From DAIODI01 sp046349255 (lineage in GTDB: Bacteria > Pseudomonadota > Alphaproteobacteria > Rhizobiales > Aestuariivirgaceae), in NCBI GenBank assembly GCA_046349255.1, contig JAXMCR010000002.1, positions 496,001-560,000 on the forward strand: a DNA stretch of 64,000 bases, read 5' to 3'. The position numbers were made by a program, and so were the translations under genes. The notes under the pieces were generated by a model. The model worked only from the letters and a program-made list of their open reading frames with translations, was not told the origin of the DNA and ran no database searches. Below, piece by piece: positions 9,196 through 17,007 of the stretch. Position 1 is the first letter of the stretch. Each line of letters starts with the position of its first letter.

Positions 9196-9912
9196 TCAGA
9201 ACCCCGCGCGGCGCTTGAGCCTTGCCGCCATCGACTTGTGCGGCTGCCATTTCTCGAGGTGCCAGATGCGCACCGGGGGCCCTCGCCGGAACAGCCGATC
9301 GCAAACGTGATAATCGCGCATGTTGTACTCGGGCGGCAGCACGTAGTAGCGCAGCTCCGACGCCCACAGGAGTTCGCGGAACGTGATCTGATCCGGGCTG
9401 AAGCCAGCTTCCGCGTAGGCGATTTGCCATGCCTTGAGGAAGTCGACCACCTTGGGCGTCGTCCGATACAGCAGAACGCCGCAATTGTGCTGTGGAAAGC
9501 TCCGCGGGACGTCGATTTTCCAGTTCAGCAGCCGCTTCTCGAAGTGTCGATTGCGCACGTGCGCCACGGCCAGATCGAACTTTTCGAGAATGTCGAACAT
9601 CTCTCCGATGTCGGCGACCACGCGCGTGTCGCTGTCGAGATAGAGGGTCCGCGCGAACGGCGACCGCCAGAGGTAATCCACTTTCGATCGTCGATGCGGA
9701 TTGTCGATGGCTTCGACGGCCGTGAAAGCCGGAGAGCGGACTTTTTCATCCGTATACAGAATGATTGGCAGGTCCGGATTGTGTCGCCGAACCGATTCTG
9801 CCGCCGGCACCGTCGACCAGGAATAGGCAGGACCGGTGGCGATGAAGATCACGCCGCGTTCTGCGCGGAAAGAAGTGCTCGCCGGCGATGGCTGGAGATC
9901 TTGGAGCGTCAC
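9196..9912 (-). CDS. Glycosyltransferase-like protein (GT-A fold, DxD motif)
   Basis: About 238 residues with a GT-A type nucleotide-sugar fold. The beginning 'GVIFIATGPAYS' and the 'YLDSDTRVV' DxD motif, which binds the sugar-nucleotide metal, match glycogenin/GT8-like and related families; 'QHNCGVLLYR' in the middle fits the acceptor side. The C-terminus is short and basic. The start is uncertain: GTG 9912 is used, but TTG 9972 and GTG 9852 are possible and none has a good Shine-Dalgarno. It is divergent from the sulfotransferase-like gene at 10029, suggesting a surface-glycan role. Acceptor and donor are unknown. Confidence 0.72.
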   Translation of the reverse strand: MTLQDLQPSPASTSFRAERGVIFIATGPAYSWSTVPAAESVRRHNPDLPIILYTDEKVRSPAFTAVEAIDNPHRRSKVDYLWRSPFARTLYLDSDTRVVADIGEMFDILEKFDLAVAHVRNRHFEKRLLNWKIDVPRSFPQHNCGVLLYRTTPKVVDFLKAWQIAYAEAGFSPDQITFRELLWASELRYYVLPPEYNMRDYHVCDRLFRRGPPVRIWHLEKWQPHKSMAARLKRRAGF

Positions 9913-10028
9913 GGAGTGGCAGGGAGAGGATGGCCTGCCCGGGTATGTACCGCCCCGATCCCTGCGCCGCAATGCCGTTCCGCAGAAGCATTGGCAGCCG
10001 GCCGCGACGTGCTAGAACAGCCTCGACC

Positions 10029-10721
10029 ATGCTGATTGTCGCGATCCCCAAAAGCGCCAGTTCGAGCCTCGCCATGACGCTCGCCGAGGCCGTGGGCGTG
10101 CCGCAATGCCACCGGGAGGTGCGTGCGCAGATCCGGTACGGCGCGCCGGTGCCGGCCGTCTACCGGGCGCTCCAGGCCTTCCATTCGGAATTCATCGATC
10201 TCGACGAGGCGCGCCGCGACATCGTCGTGGCGGCGCCGGGCGTGACCAAGCATCACTTTCCGCCGACCGAAACCAACCAGCGGCTGCTGGCGGGTGTGCC
10301 GAAGGTGATCCTGTTGCGACCTGAAAGTGAGGTGGTCGACGCGTATTGGCGCGGCTACGCGACGGGGACGTGGATTACCAAGAACGATGTAATCATGCAG
10401 GCGCGCGATCTCGAGTCGTGGCGCGCCATCGCACGTCGCATCGGCCTCTACGACGAACTCAAGGCGTTCAACGACGGCTGGAAGGCGCACGAGGGCGACA
10501 AGCTTCTCGTCTCCTACCGCGAGCTGATCGATGGCCCGGCCGACGAGATCGCGCGCATTGCAAAGTATTTCGGACGCAGCGCGCAGCCAGTCACAGGGCT
10601 GTCCCGCGAAAAATTCTCTGGCGAAGCCGCGCCCCTCGCAGCGAAACTGGCCAAGGCGCTGCGGCAAGCGCGCTTCCAGGCGCGCCAGACGATCGGCGCG
10701 CTGTTCTCCCGCAATTCCTGA
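10029..10721 (+). CDS. Small sulfotransferase-like P-loop protein
   Basis: 230-residue protein. The N-terminal 'VAIPKSASSSLA' (Pro7-Lys8-Ser9) resembles the 5'-phosphosulfate binding loop of sulfotransferases, and 'VILLRPESEVVDAYWRG' matches the 3'-phosphate binding region ('R-D-P...S') in position though not exactly. The C-terminal part 'SYRELIDGPADEIARI' is typical of bacterial sulfotransferases. A glycan or lipid could be the acceptor. It is followed by the FAD oxidoreductase gene after 14 bp, but a shared function is not obvious. Confidence 0.72.
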   Translation: MLIVAIPKSASSSLAMTLAEAVGVPQCHREVRAQIRYGAPVPAVYRALQAFHSEFIDLDEARRDIVVAAPGVTKHHFPPTETNQRLLAGVPKVILLRPESEVVDAYWRGYATGTWITKNDVIMQARDLESWRAIARRIGLYDELKAFNDGWKAHEGDKLLVSYRELIDGPADEIARIAKYFGRSAQPVTGLSREKFSGEAAPLAAKLAKALRQARFQARQTIGALFSRNS

Positions 10722-10735
10722 AACGGGCCAGGCCG

Positions 10736-11905
10736 ATGACAGCACCCTTGAACGTCGTCGTGATCGGAGCCGGCACGCTCGGCCTGTCGAGCGCGCTGGA
10801 ACTCGCGACCCGCGGCGCTGCCGTTACGGTGATCGAGGCCGACGGCATCGCCTCGGGATCGAGCGGGCGCTCGATCGGGGTGGTCGGCACGCAGCATGTC
10901 GACGACTTCCAGGTCCTGATCCGCACGCACAGCCTGCGCCACCTGCGCGCCTGGCAGAAGCGCGGCCTCGTCTTCAACGCCATCGGGTACATGCGCTTGG
11001 CGCGCACCGAAGGCGACATCGCGCTGCTTCAGCAGAGCCTGAAGCTGCAACGATCGCACGGCATCGCGTCGTCGCACATGGTCGACCGGGCGGACTTGCA
11101 GAAGCTCGTCCCGCACATGAGCCTCGATGGCCTCGTCGGCGGCCTGATCGGCCCGGAGGACGGCTTCCTCGATCCGCACCAGCTGTGCACGGTGATCGCC
11201 GAACTTTTCCGCGAGCAGGGCGGCGTTCTGAAGCAAGCCTGCCGTCTCGAGTCCGTCGAGCGACGCGGCGCCGGCTACCGTCTTTCGACCTCGAAGGGCG
11301 TGCTCGACTGCGACGCCGTGGTGAACGCCGCCGGGGCGTGGGCGCCGAAGGTCGCCGCCATGTTCGGGCAGGAGCTGCACGTGATCCCGCAGCGCCACGA
11401 GGCGGTGACGATCCTGCTCGAAAAGCCCCTACCCTATGTGATGCCGATGGTGATGGACTACGTTCCAGGCTCGCCGAACGGCACCGGCCTAAACTTCCGG
11501 CACGACCGCCCTGGCCAGCTCATCAGCGAAATCCACACCGTGCTGTCGCCCAAGGCGGAAGATCCCGACCGGTACAACGAACAGATGAACGAGGCGGGCA
11601 AGGAGTTTCTGGCCGAGCTTCTGCTCGAGCGCCTCCCGACATTGCCCGGCGCCGCGTTCGGCCGTGGCTGGGCCGGCCTCTACCCGAAATCGTTCGACGG
11701 CAAGCCGCTCGTCGGGCCGATCGACCCGTCTCAGCCGCGGCTGGTGACGGCGGCCGGTGCGGGAGGCTACGGCATCCAGCTCGGCCCGGTGATCGGCCAG
11801 CTCGCGGCCGACTGGGTCCTCGACGGCCGGCCCTCGTCCATCCCCGAGGCGATCTGCCTTGCACCAACGCCCGATCGCAACCGGCCGCTTGCTTCGGCCG
11901 CCTAG
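10736..11905 (+). CDS. FAD-dependent oxidoreductase (DadA/glycine oxidase-like)
   Basis: 389-residue DAO-family flavoenzyme. The dinucleotide-binding motif VVIGAGTLGLSSALELA begins near residue 8 and ends with a Glu (VIEAD) that binds the FAD ribose. The C-terminal segment 'GYGIQLGPVIGQLAADWV' closes the FAD site. Such enzymes oxidise amino acids, N-methyl amino acids or related amines to imines or 2-oxoacids. It opens the cluster with an FAH-family protein and a 2-oxoacid dehydrogenase, so it may generate the oxoacid consumed by E1/E2. That link is inferred. Confidence 0.88.
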   Translation: MTAPLNVVVIGAGTLGLSSALELATRGAAVTVIEADGIASGSSGRSIGVVGTQHVDDFQVLIRTHSLRHLRAWQKRGLVFNAIGYMRLARTEGDIALLQQSLKLQRSHGIASSHMVDRADLQKLVPHMSLDGLVGGLIGPEDGFLDPHQLCTVIAELFREQGGVLKQACRLESVERRGAGYRLSTSKGVLDCDAVVNAAGAWAPKVAAMFGQELHVIPQRHEAVTILLEKPLPYVMPMVMDYVPGSPNGTGLNFRHDRPGQLISEIHTVLSPKAEDPDRYNEQMNEAGKEFLAELLLERLPTLPGAAFGRGWAGLYPKSFDGKPLVGPIDPSQPRLVTAAGAGGYGIQLGPVIGQLAADWVLDGRPSSIPEAICLAPTPDRNRPLASAA

Positions 11906-11924
11906 ACCCCGCAAGAGGATCCAC

Positions 11925-12614
11925 ATGCCCGATTACGCCGTCGCCCCGCCGCTGCAACCGGCCCTGCCGATACGGGGATCATCGGCGCTGTTTCCCGTCC
12001 ACCGCATCTACTGCATCGGCCGGAACTATGCGGCGCACGCCATCGAGATGGGCGGCGACCCGACGCGCGAGCCGCCCTTCTTCTTCCAGAAGAACCCGGA
12101 CAACCTGGTGACCGGCGGCGGTGACTTTCCGTACCCGGACAAATCGTCCGACGTGCACTTCGAGATCGAGCTCGTGGTCGCTCTCGGGAAGGGCGGGCGC
12201 AATATCCCGGTCGGCCAGGCGCTCGACTGCGTGTTCGGTTACGGCGTCGGTCTCGACATGACGCGCCGTGACCTGCAGGACGGCGCCAAGAAAGCCGGCC
12301 GGCCATGGGAGATCGCCAAGGCGTTCGAGTTCTCCGCGCCCTGCTCCGACCTCGTGCCGGCCGCACGGGTCGGCCATCCCGACAGGGGTTCGATCTGGCT
12401 CAAGGTTAACGGCGAAACCAGACAGGCCGGCGACCTCAACCAGCTGATCTGGAAGGTGCCGGAGATGATCGCCTACCTCTCCGACTATTTCACGCTGGCG
12501 CCAGGCGACCTGATCTTCTCCGGCACGCCGGCGGGCGTCGGGCCGACGCAACGCGGCGACCGGCTCGAAGGCCATGTCGACGGCATCGGGGACCTGGTCG
12601 TGCGGGTCGTCTGA
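11925..12614 (+). CDS. Fumarylacetoacetate hydrolase family protein
   Basis: 229-residue FAH-fold protein. The conserved N-terminus 'IYCIGRNYAAHAIEMG', the metal ligands in 'VHFEIELVVAL' and the Asp in 'GYGVGLDMTRRDLQ', and the 'FSGTPAGVGP' segment are all present. The short length matches fumarylpyruvate hydrolase, acylpyruvase and oxaloacetate decarboxylase-like members rather than long eukaryotic FAH. It would cleave a C-C bond of a diketo acid or decarboxylate an oxoacid. It lies between the FAD enzyme and the E2 gene. Confidence 0.9.
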   Translation: MPDYAVAPPLQPALPIRGSSALFPVHRIYCIGRNYAAHAIEMGGDPTREPPFFFQKNPDNLVTGGGDFPYPDKSSDVHFEIELVVALGKGGRNIPVGQALDCVFGYGVGLDMTRRDLQDGAKKAGRPWEIAKAFEFSAPCSDLVPAARVGHPDRGSIWLKVNGETRQAGDLNQLIWKVPEMIAYLSDYFTLAPGDLIFSGTPAGVGPTQRGDRLEGHVDGIGDLVVRVV

Positions 12615-12767
12615 GGGCGCGCCAGCCGCGCAATCTTCTTTTGGACAGCCATCTTCGAGGATCGCGCCAGCGTTGTCGCACCACGCACTTGGCAACGTTC
12701 GTCCGTTTGCTGAATACTCGCGCCAGCGGCCGTCGCCAGAGGCGGCCGGCAGGAACCGGTCGGGCGC

Positions 12768-13910
12768 ATGCGCGTGTTCATTCTGCCAGACCTCGGCGAG
12801 GGCCTCCAGGAGGCGCACATCGTCGAGTGGCATGTCGAGGAAGGCGAGGACGTGCGCGCCGACCAGCCCCTCGTCTCGGTCGAAACCGACAAGGCGGTGA
12901 CCGAGATACCAGTCCCCTGGACCGGCCGGATCGCCAAGCTGCTCTCAACGCCGGGCGAGACCGTGAAGGTCGGCAGCGCACTCGCCCACTTCGATGTCGG
13001 GTTCCGGCACGAGCCGGATGGTTCGACCGGAGTTACCCGTCCACCAAACGCCCCGGCGCCCACCGCAGCCGCACAACCGTCTCCCGCGCAGCGGTCCGCG
13101 GTGGCGATGCCGGCGGTGCGCGCGCTCGCCCGCGAACTCGGCGTCGATCTCGCCTCGCTGGCCGGCACCGGTCCCGCCGGCGCGATCATCGTGAAGGATG
13201 TGGCCAATGCCTTTCGCGCGATGGTCGGCGCGCCCGGCGCAACGCGCGCAGAGCCTGCGGCGCCGAGCCTTCCGAGGCAGGGATACAAGCCGCTCGACCC
13301 GGTGCGCGCCGCGATGGCGCGCAAGATGGCGGCGTCGCATGCGGCTGTCGTGCCGGCGACGGTGTTCGAGGAAGCGCGCATTTCCTCCTGGCACGGGCGC
13401 GACGACATCACCGCGCGGCTCGTGCGCGCCATCGCGGTGGCGATCGCGCGCGAGCCGGTGTTCAACGCGTTCTTCGACGCCGATCACGGCCTCAAGCCGA
13501 ACGAGCAGCTCGACCTCGGCGTCGCGGTCGACACGCCGGCCGGGCTCGTCGTGCCGGTGCTGCGCAACGCCGGCCGCTACAGCGCGGCGGAAGTGCGTTC
13601 CGCCGTCGACGGTCTCGTCGAGGCCGCGATCGAGCGCCGCCTCGGCCCCGAGGCGTTCAAGGACCCGACGTTCACGCTTTCGAACTACGGTATGATCGCC
13701 GGGCTGCACGCGACCCCCGTGGTGCTCCCGCCGCAGGTCGCCATCCTCGGCGCCGGCCGCCTGCGCCGGATCCTCGTACCCGTCGAGACCGACGCCGTCG
13801 CCGAGACGGTGCTGCCGCTGTCGCTCACCTACGATCACCGTCCGATCACCGGCGGCGAAGCGGCGCGCTTCATCAAGGCGCTGGTCGGCGATCTCGAACG
13901 GGCGAACTGA
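12768..13910 (+). CDS. Dihydrolipoamide acyltransferase (E2) of a 2-oxoacid dehydrogenase complex
   Basis: 380-residue E2 subunit. One lipoyl domain (residues 1-78, lipoyl Lys42 in VETDKAVTEIP) is followed by an Ala/Pro linker, a peripheral subunit-binding domain (about 110-146, 'PAVRALARELGVDL') and the catalytic domain. The active-site motif reads YDHRPITGG: His357 is kept but the usual Asp of HRxxDG is Thr361. Such a variant also occurs in other bacterial E2-like proteins as far as I recall, but the effect is unclear. There is a 153-bp gap upstream. Unusually, E2 precedes the E1 genes. Confidence 0.9.
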   Translation: MRVFILPDLGEGLQEAHIVEWHVEEGEDVRADQPLVSVETDKAVTEIPVPWTGRIAKLLSTPGETVKVGSALAHFDVGFRHEPDGSTGVTRPPNAPAPTAAAQPSPAQRSAVAMPAVRALARELGVDLASLAGTGPAGAIIVKDVANAFRAMVGAPGATRAEPAAPSLPRQGYKPLDPVRAAMARKMAASHAAVVPATVFEEARISSWHGRDDITARLVRAIAVAIAREPVFNAFFDADHGLKPNEQLDLGVAVDTPAGLVVPVLRNAGRYSAAEVRSAVDGLVEAAIERRLGPEAFKDPTFTLSNYGMIAGLHATPVVLPPQVAILGAGRLRRILVPVETDAVAETVLPLSLTYDHRPITGGEAARFIKALVGDLERAN

Positions 13911-13944
13911 ACGACAGAAGACGTATTCGGAGGAACGACACCCG

Positions 13945-14676
13945 ATGCCCAAGTACAAGGTCCGCAACGCCGACACCTATGGCCACGCCGTCGGCATCCT
14001 GCTGCTCGACTATCGCGGCCCGTTCATCCCGGGCGACGTCGGCAACGCGACGACCTACGACTACCCCGTGATCTTCAAGCTGGTGAAGGGCCTGACACTC
14101 TCCCGCGTTCTCGCCGGCGACCCCGAGTGCGAGGCGGCGATCGTCGAGGCGGCGAAGGAGCTCGAGGCCTACGGCGTGCGCGGCATCTCGTCCGACTGCG
14201 GCTTCCTCGTCCAGTACCAGGACGCGGTGGCGAAGGCGGTGAAGGTGCCGGTCGTCATGTCGAGCCTGCTGCAGATCCCGTTCCTGTCGCAGATGTTCGC
14301 GAAGGGGCGGCCGATCGGCTGCATCACCGCCACGCGCAAGAAGCTCGGCAACCGGGTGCTCGAACTCGCCGGGGTGAAGAGCGACATCAACGTCGTCGTG
14401 GGTGGAATGGAGGAACAGCCGCACTTCAAGGAGGCGATCCTCGAGGAAGGCGGCGAACTCGACTCCGATCTCGTCGAGGCCGAGACGGTCGCCTGCGCGC
14501 GCGAGCTGATGCAGCGCGCGCCCGACATGGGCGCCATCGTCATCGAATGCTCGATGCTGCCGCCCTACGCCGCCGCCGTGCAGAAGGAAACCAACGTCCC
14601 CGTATTCGATTTCGTGACGATGATCGACTACGTCTACAGGGGAACCCACCGGACGCCCTATCACGGCTACTACTGA
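13945..14676 (+). CDS. Aspartate/glutamate racemase family protein
   Basis: 243-residue protein of the Asp/Glu/hydantoin racemase superfamily. Two cysteines in the expected places are visible, in 'GISSDCGFLVQYQ' and 'IVIECSMLPPYA', one in each lobe. Family reactions include amino-acid and hydantoin racemisation and arylmalonate decarboxylation. Placement between E2 and E1-alpha, with only 34 bp and 8 bp gaps, says it belongs to the same pathway. The substrate cannot be assigned. Confidence 0.85.
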   Translation: MPKYKVRNADTYGHAVGILLLDYRGPFIPGDVGNATTYDYPVIFKLVKGLTLSRVLAGDPECEAAIVEAAKELEAYGVRGISSDCGFLVQYQDAVAKAVKVPVVMSSLLQIPFLSQMFAKGRPIGCITATRKKLGNRVLELAGVKSDINVVVGGMEEQPHFKEAILEEGGELDSDLVEAETVACARELMQRAPDMGAIVIECSMLPPYAAAVQKETNVPVFDFVTMIDYVYRGTHRTPYHGYY

Positions 14677-14684
14677 GGGTGGCG

Positions 14685-15758
14685 ATGGATCGGCCCGTCG
14701 CCCACTTCGACATCTACCGCCGCTCCTTCCTCGACGCAGAGGGCGTTCCGGTGGGCGAGCTTCCGCCTTCGGCGTCGGACCGCGCGTTCATGCGAAAGCT
14801 CTACCGCGGCATGCTGCTCGCGCGGGCATACGATGCGAAGTGCGTGGCGCTCCAGCGGACCGGCCAGCTCGGCACCTTCGCCACGGCGCTCGGCCAGGAA
14901 GCGGTGCCGGTCGGCACGGCGGCGGCGATGGCCGAGACCGACGTGCTGGTGCCGTCCTACCGGGAAGGCAGTGCGCAGTTCTGGCGCGGCGTGGCCGTCG
15001 AGGAAATGCTCGTCTACTGGGGCGGCGACGAGCGCGGCCACAACTGGGCCGACCCGCGCGTCGCGCAGGATTTCCCGGTGTCGATCACGGTCGGCAACCA
15101 CGCGCTGCATGCGGCCGGCGTGGCGACGGCCCTGAAGCTGAAGCGCGAGACGCGCGCGGCGGTGTGCATCTTCGGCGACGGGGCGACCTCGAAGGGCGAC
15201 GTCTACGAAGCGATGAACGTCGCGGGCGTGTGGGCGCTGCCGCTCGTGTTCGTCGTCACCAACAACCAGTGGGCCATCTCGACGCCGCTGAAGCACCAGA
15301 CCGCGGCGGAGACGCTGGCGCAGAAGGGGCTCGCCGGCGGCATCCGCGTGATCCAGGCCGACGGGAACGACGCGCTCGCAGTGCATTCCTGCGTCAGCGA
15401 GGCGCTGGCGCGGGCGCGGGCTGGCGAGGGCGCGACGCTCGTCGAGTGCATCACCTACCGGCTCAACGACCACAACACGGCGGACGACTCGACGCGCTAT
15501 CGCGAGCGCGAGGAGGTGACGCAACGCTGGCCGGCCGACCCGCTGAAGCGGATGAAGCTGTTCCTCGAACGCCAGGGGTTCTGGTCGGAAGAGGACGAGG
15601 CGCAGGCAAAGGTCGAGATCGCCGCCGCGCTCGACCGGGCCGTGGAACTCTACCTCGCACACCCGAAGCCCGGCGCGGCGCAGATGTTCGCCCATACGTA
15701 TGCGGAGCTTCCGCCGTCGCTCGTCGCGCAACGCGAGGAGGCGCTGCGCCATGGCTGA
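14685..15758 (+). CDS. 2-oxoacid dehydrogenase E1 component, alpha subunit
   Basis: 357-residue thiamine diphosphate-binding E1-alpha subunit. The ThDP/Mg motif 'GDGATSKGDVYEAMNVAGVW' ending with 'NNQWAIS' is complete, and the regulatory/phosphorylation-like loop region 'YRLNDHNTADDS' is present. The overall sequence resembles branched-chain, pyruvate and acetoin dehydrogenase E1-alpha. It catalyses decarboxylation of a 2-oxoacid with E1-beta. ATG 14685 is used; GTG 14679 is possible. The stop overlaps the E1-beta start by 8 bp. Confidence 0.93.
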   Translation: MDRPVAHFDIYRRSFLDAEGVPVGELPPSASDRAFMRKLYRGMLLARAYDAKCVALQRTGQLGTFATALGQEAVPVGTAAAMAETDVLVPSYREGSAQFWRGVAVEEMLVYWGGDERGHNWADPRVAQDFPVSITVGNHALHAAGVATALKLKRETRAAVCIFGDGATSKGDVYEAMNVAGVWALPLVFVVTNNQWAISTPLKHQTAAETLAQKGLAGGIRVIQADGNDALAVHSCVSEALARARAGEGATLVECITYRLNDHNTADDSTRYREREEVTQRWPADPLKRMKLFLERQGFWSEEDEAQAKVEIAAALDRAVELYLAHPKPGAAQMFAHTYAELPPSLVAQREEALRHG

Positions 15759-16731
15759 GGTGACGCTCGTCCAGGCGGTGAACATGGCGCTCAAACGCGC
15801 CATGGAGGACGACCCGACCGTGGTGCTGATGGGGCAGGACGTGGGCGTCCATGGCGGCATCTTCCGCGCGACCGACGGGCTCTACCAGCGCTTCGGCGGG
15901 TCGCGCGTGCTGGACACGCCGCTTGCCGAAACGATGATCGGCGGCCTTGCGCTCGGGATGGCGACACAGGGACTCAAGCCCGTCTGCGAGATCCAGTTCC
16001 TGGGGTTCCTCTACCCCGTCCTCGACAACCTCGCGAACCATGCTTCGCGGCTGCGCACGCGGACGCAGGGGCGGCTCACCTGCCCGATGACGCTGCGCGT
16101 GACGCACGGCGGCGGCGTGCATGCGCCGGAGCATCACTCCGAGGCGATCGAATCGATGATCGCCCATATCCCCGGCCTCAAGGTGGTGATTCCCTCGACG
16201 TCGAAGGACGCGTACGGATTGCTTCTCACCGCGATCCGCGACCCCGATCCCGTGATCTTCCTCGAGCCGACGCGGCTCTATCGTGCGGTGAAGGAGGAGG
16301 TGGCGGACGACGGCATCGGGCTGCCGCTCGAGACCGCGGCGATTGCGCAGTCGGGGACGGACCTGACGCTCGTCGCGTGGGGAGCGCAGATGCTCGAGGC
16401 GTTGGCTGCCGCCGAGATGCTTGCCGGCGAAGGCGTTTCCGTCGAGGTCGTGCGGCTCTCGACGCTGACGCCGTTCGAGCCGGACACGATTCTTCAGTCC
16501 GTGAAGCGCACCGGCCGGCTCGTCGTCGCGCACGAGGCGGCGCGCACGGCAGGTTTTGGTGCGGAGGTTGCAGCCACAGTCGCCGAGCAGGCGATGCCGT
16601 GGCTTATCGCGCCCATTGAGCGCGTGACGGGCTACGACGTGGTGATGCCGATGCCGGGGAACGAGAAGCGCTACATTCCTTCAGCCGCCCGCATCGCCGA
16701 CGGCTGCCGGCGCGCGATGGCGTGGGGCTGA
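15751..16731 (+). CDS. 2-oxoacid dehydrogenase E1 component, beta subunit
   Basis: 326-residue E1-beta subunit. The start 'MAEVTLVQAVNMALKRAM' and the 'VVLMGQDVGVHGGIFRAT', 'DTPLAETMIGGLALGMA' and 'HGGGVHAPEHHSE' segments match transketolase-like pyrimidine-binding domains of acetoin, pyruvate and branched-chain complexes. It is translationally coupled to E1-alpha. No dihydrolipoamide dehydrogenase (E3) follows, so the complex must borrow E3 from elsewhere. Confidence 0.93.
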   Translation: MAEVTLVQAVNMALKRAMEDDPTVVLMGQDVGVHGGIFRATDGLYQRFGGSRVLDTPLAETMIGGLALGMATQGLKPVCEIQFLGFLYPVLDNLANHASRLRTRTQGRLTCPMTLRVTHGGGVHAPEHHSEAIESMIAHIPGLKVVIPSTSKDAYGLLLTAIRDPDPVIFLEPTRLYRAVKEEVADDGIGLPLETAAIAQSGTDLTLVAWGAQMLEALAAAEMLAGEGVSVEVVRLSTLTPFEPDTILQSVKRTGRLVVAHEAARTAGFGAEVAATVAEQAMPWLIAPIERVTGYDVVMPMPGNEKRYIPSAARIADGCRRAMAWG

Positions 16732-16732
16732 C

Positions 16733-16897
16733 TTAGCCGCGCATCTTCTCGCGCACGATCGCGACCACGCCCGCGACGGCGGCGAGCGCGAGGAGACCGG
16801 CGCCAGTGTCGATTTCGGGTGCAACGCCCGGTACACCGGCCGAGGCGTATCCAGCCGACAACACAAGCGTGAGGAGGCCGCAGCCGATCCGTGTCAT
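16733..16897 (-). CDS. Small VPEID-CTERM-like sorting-signal protein
   Basis: 54-residue protein: a signal peptide (about residues 1-20, ending ASA), a short linker, then 'APEIDTGAGLLALAAVAG', a hydrophobic helix and a basic end 'REKMRG'. This is the layout of VPEID-CTERM proteins, which are processed by exosortase E in related alphaproteobacteria. Almost nothing remains after removal of both signals, as in other members. It faces the E1-beta gene tail to tail with 1 bp between. An upstream start at 16954 would only add a basic leader and is less likely. Confidence 0.78.
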   Translation of the reverse strand: MTRIGCGLLTLVLSAGYASAGVPGVAPEIDTGAGLLALAAVAGVVAIVREKMRG

Positions 16898-17007
16898 GAG
16901 ATGCTTCCTTGCCGTTTGACGCGCCGTCCTCTGCCGGGACGAACGCAAGGCCACCGCAACGAGGGAAGCCTAGCACGAATCCGTGAGCGCACAATCCGTA
17001 TACGGAT

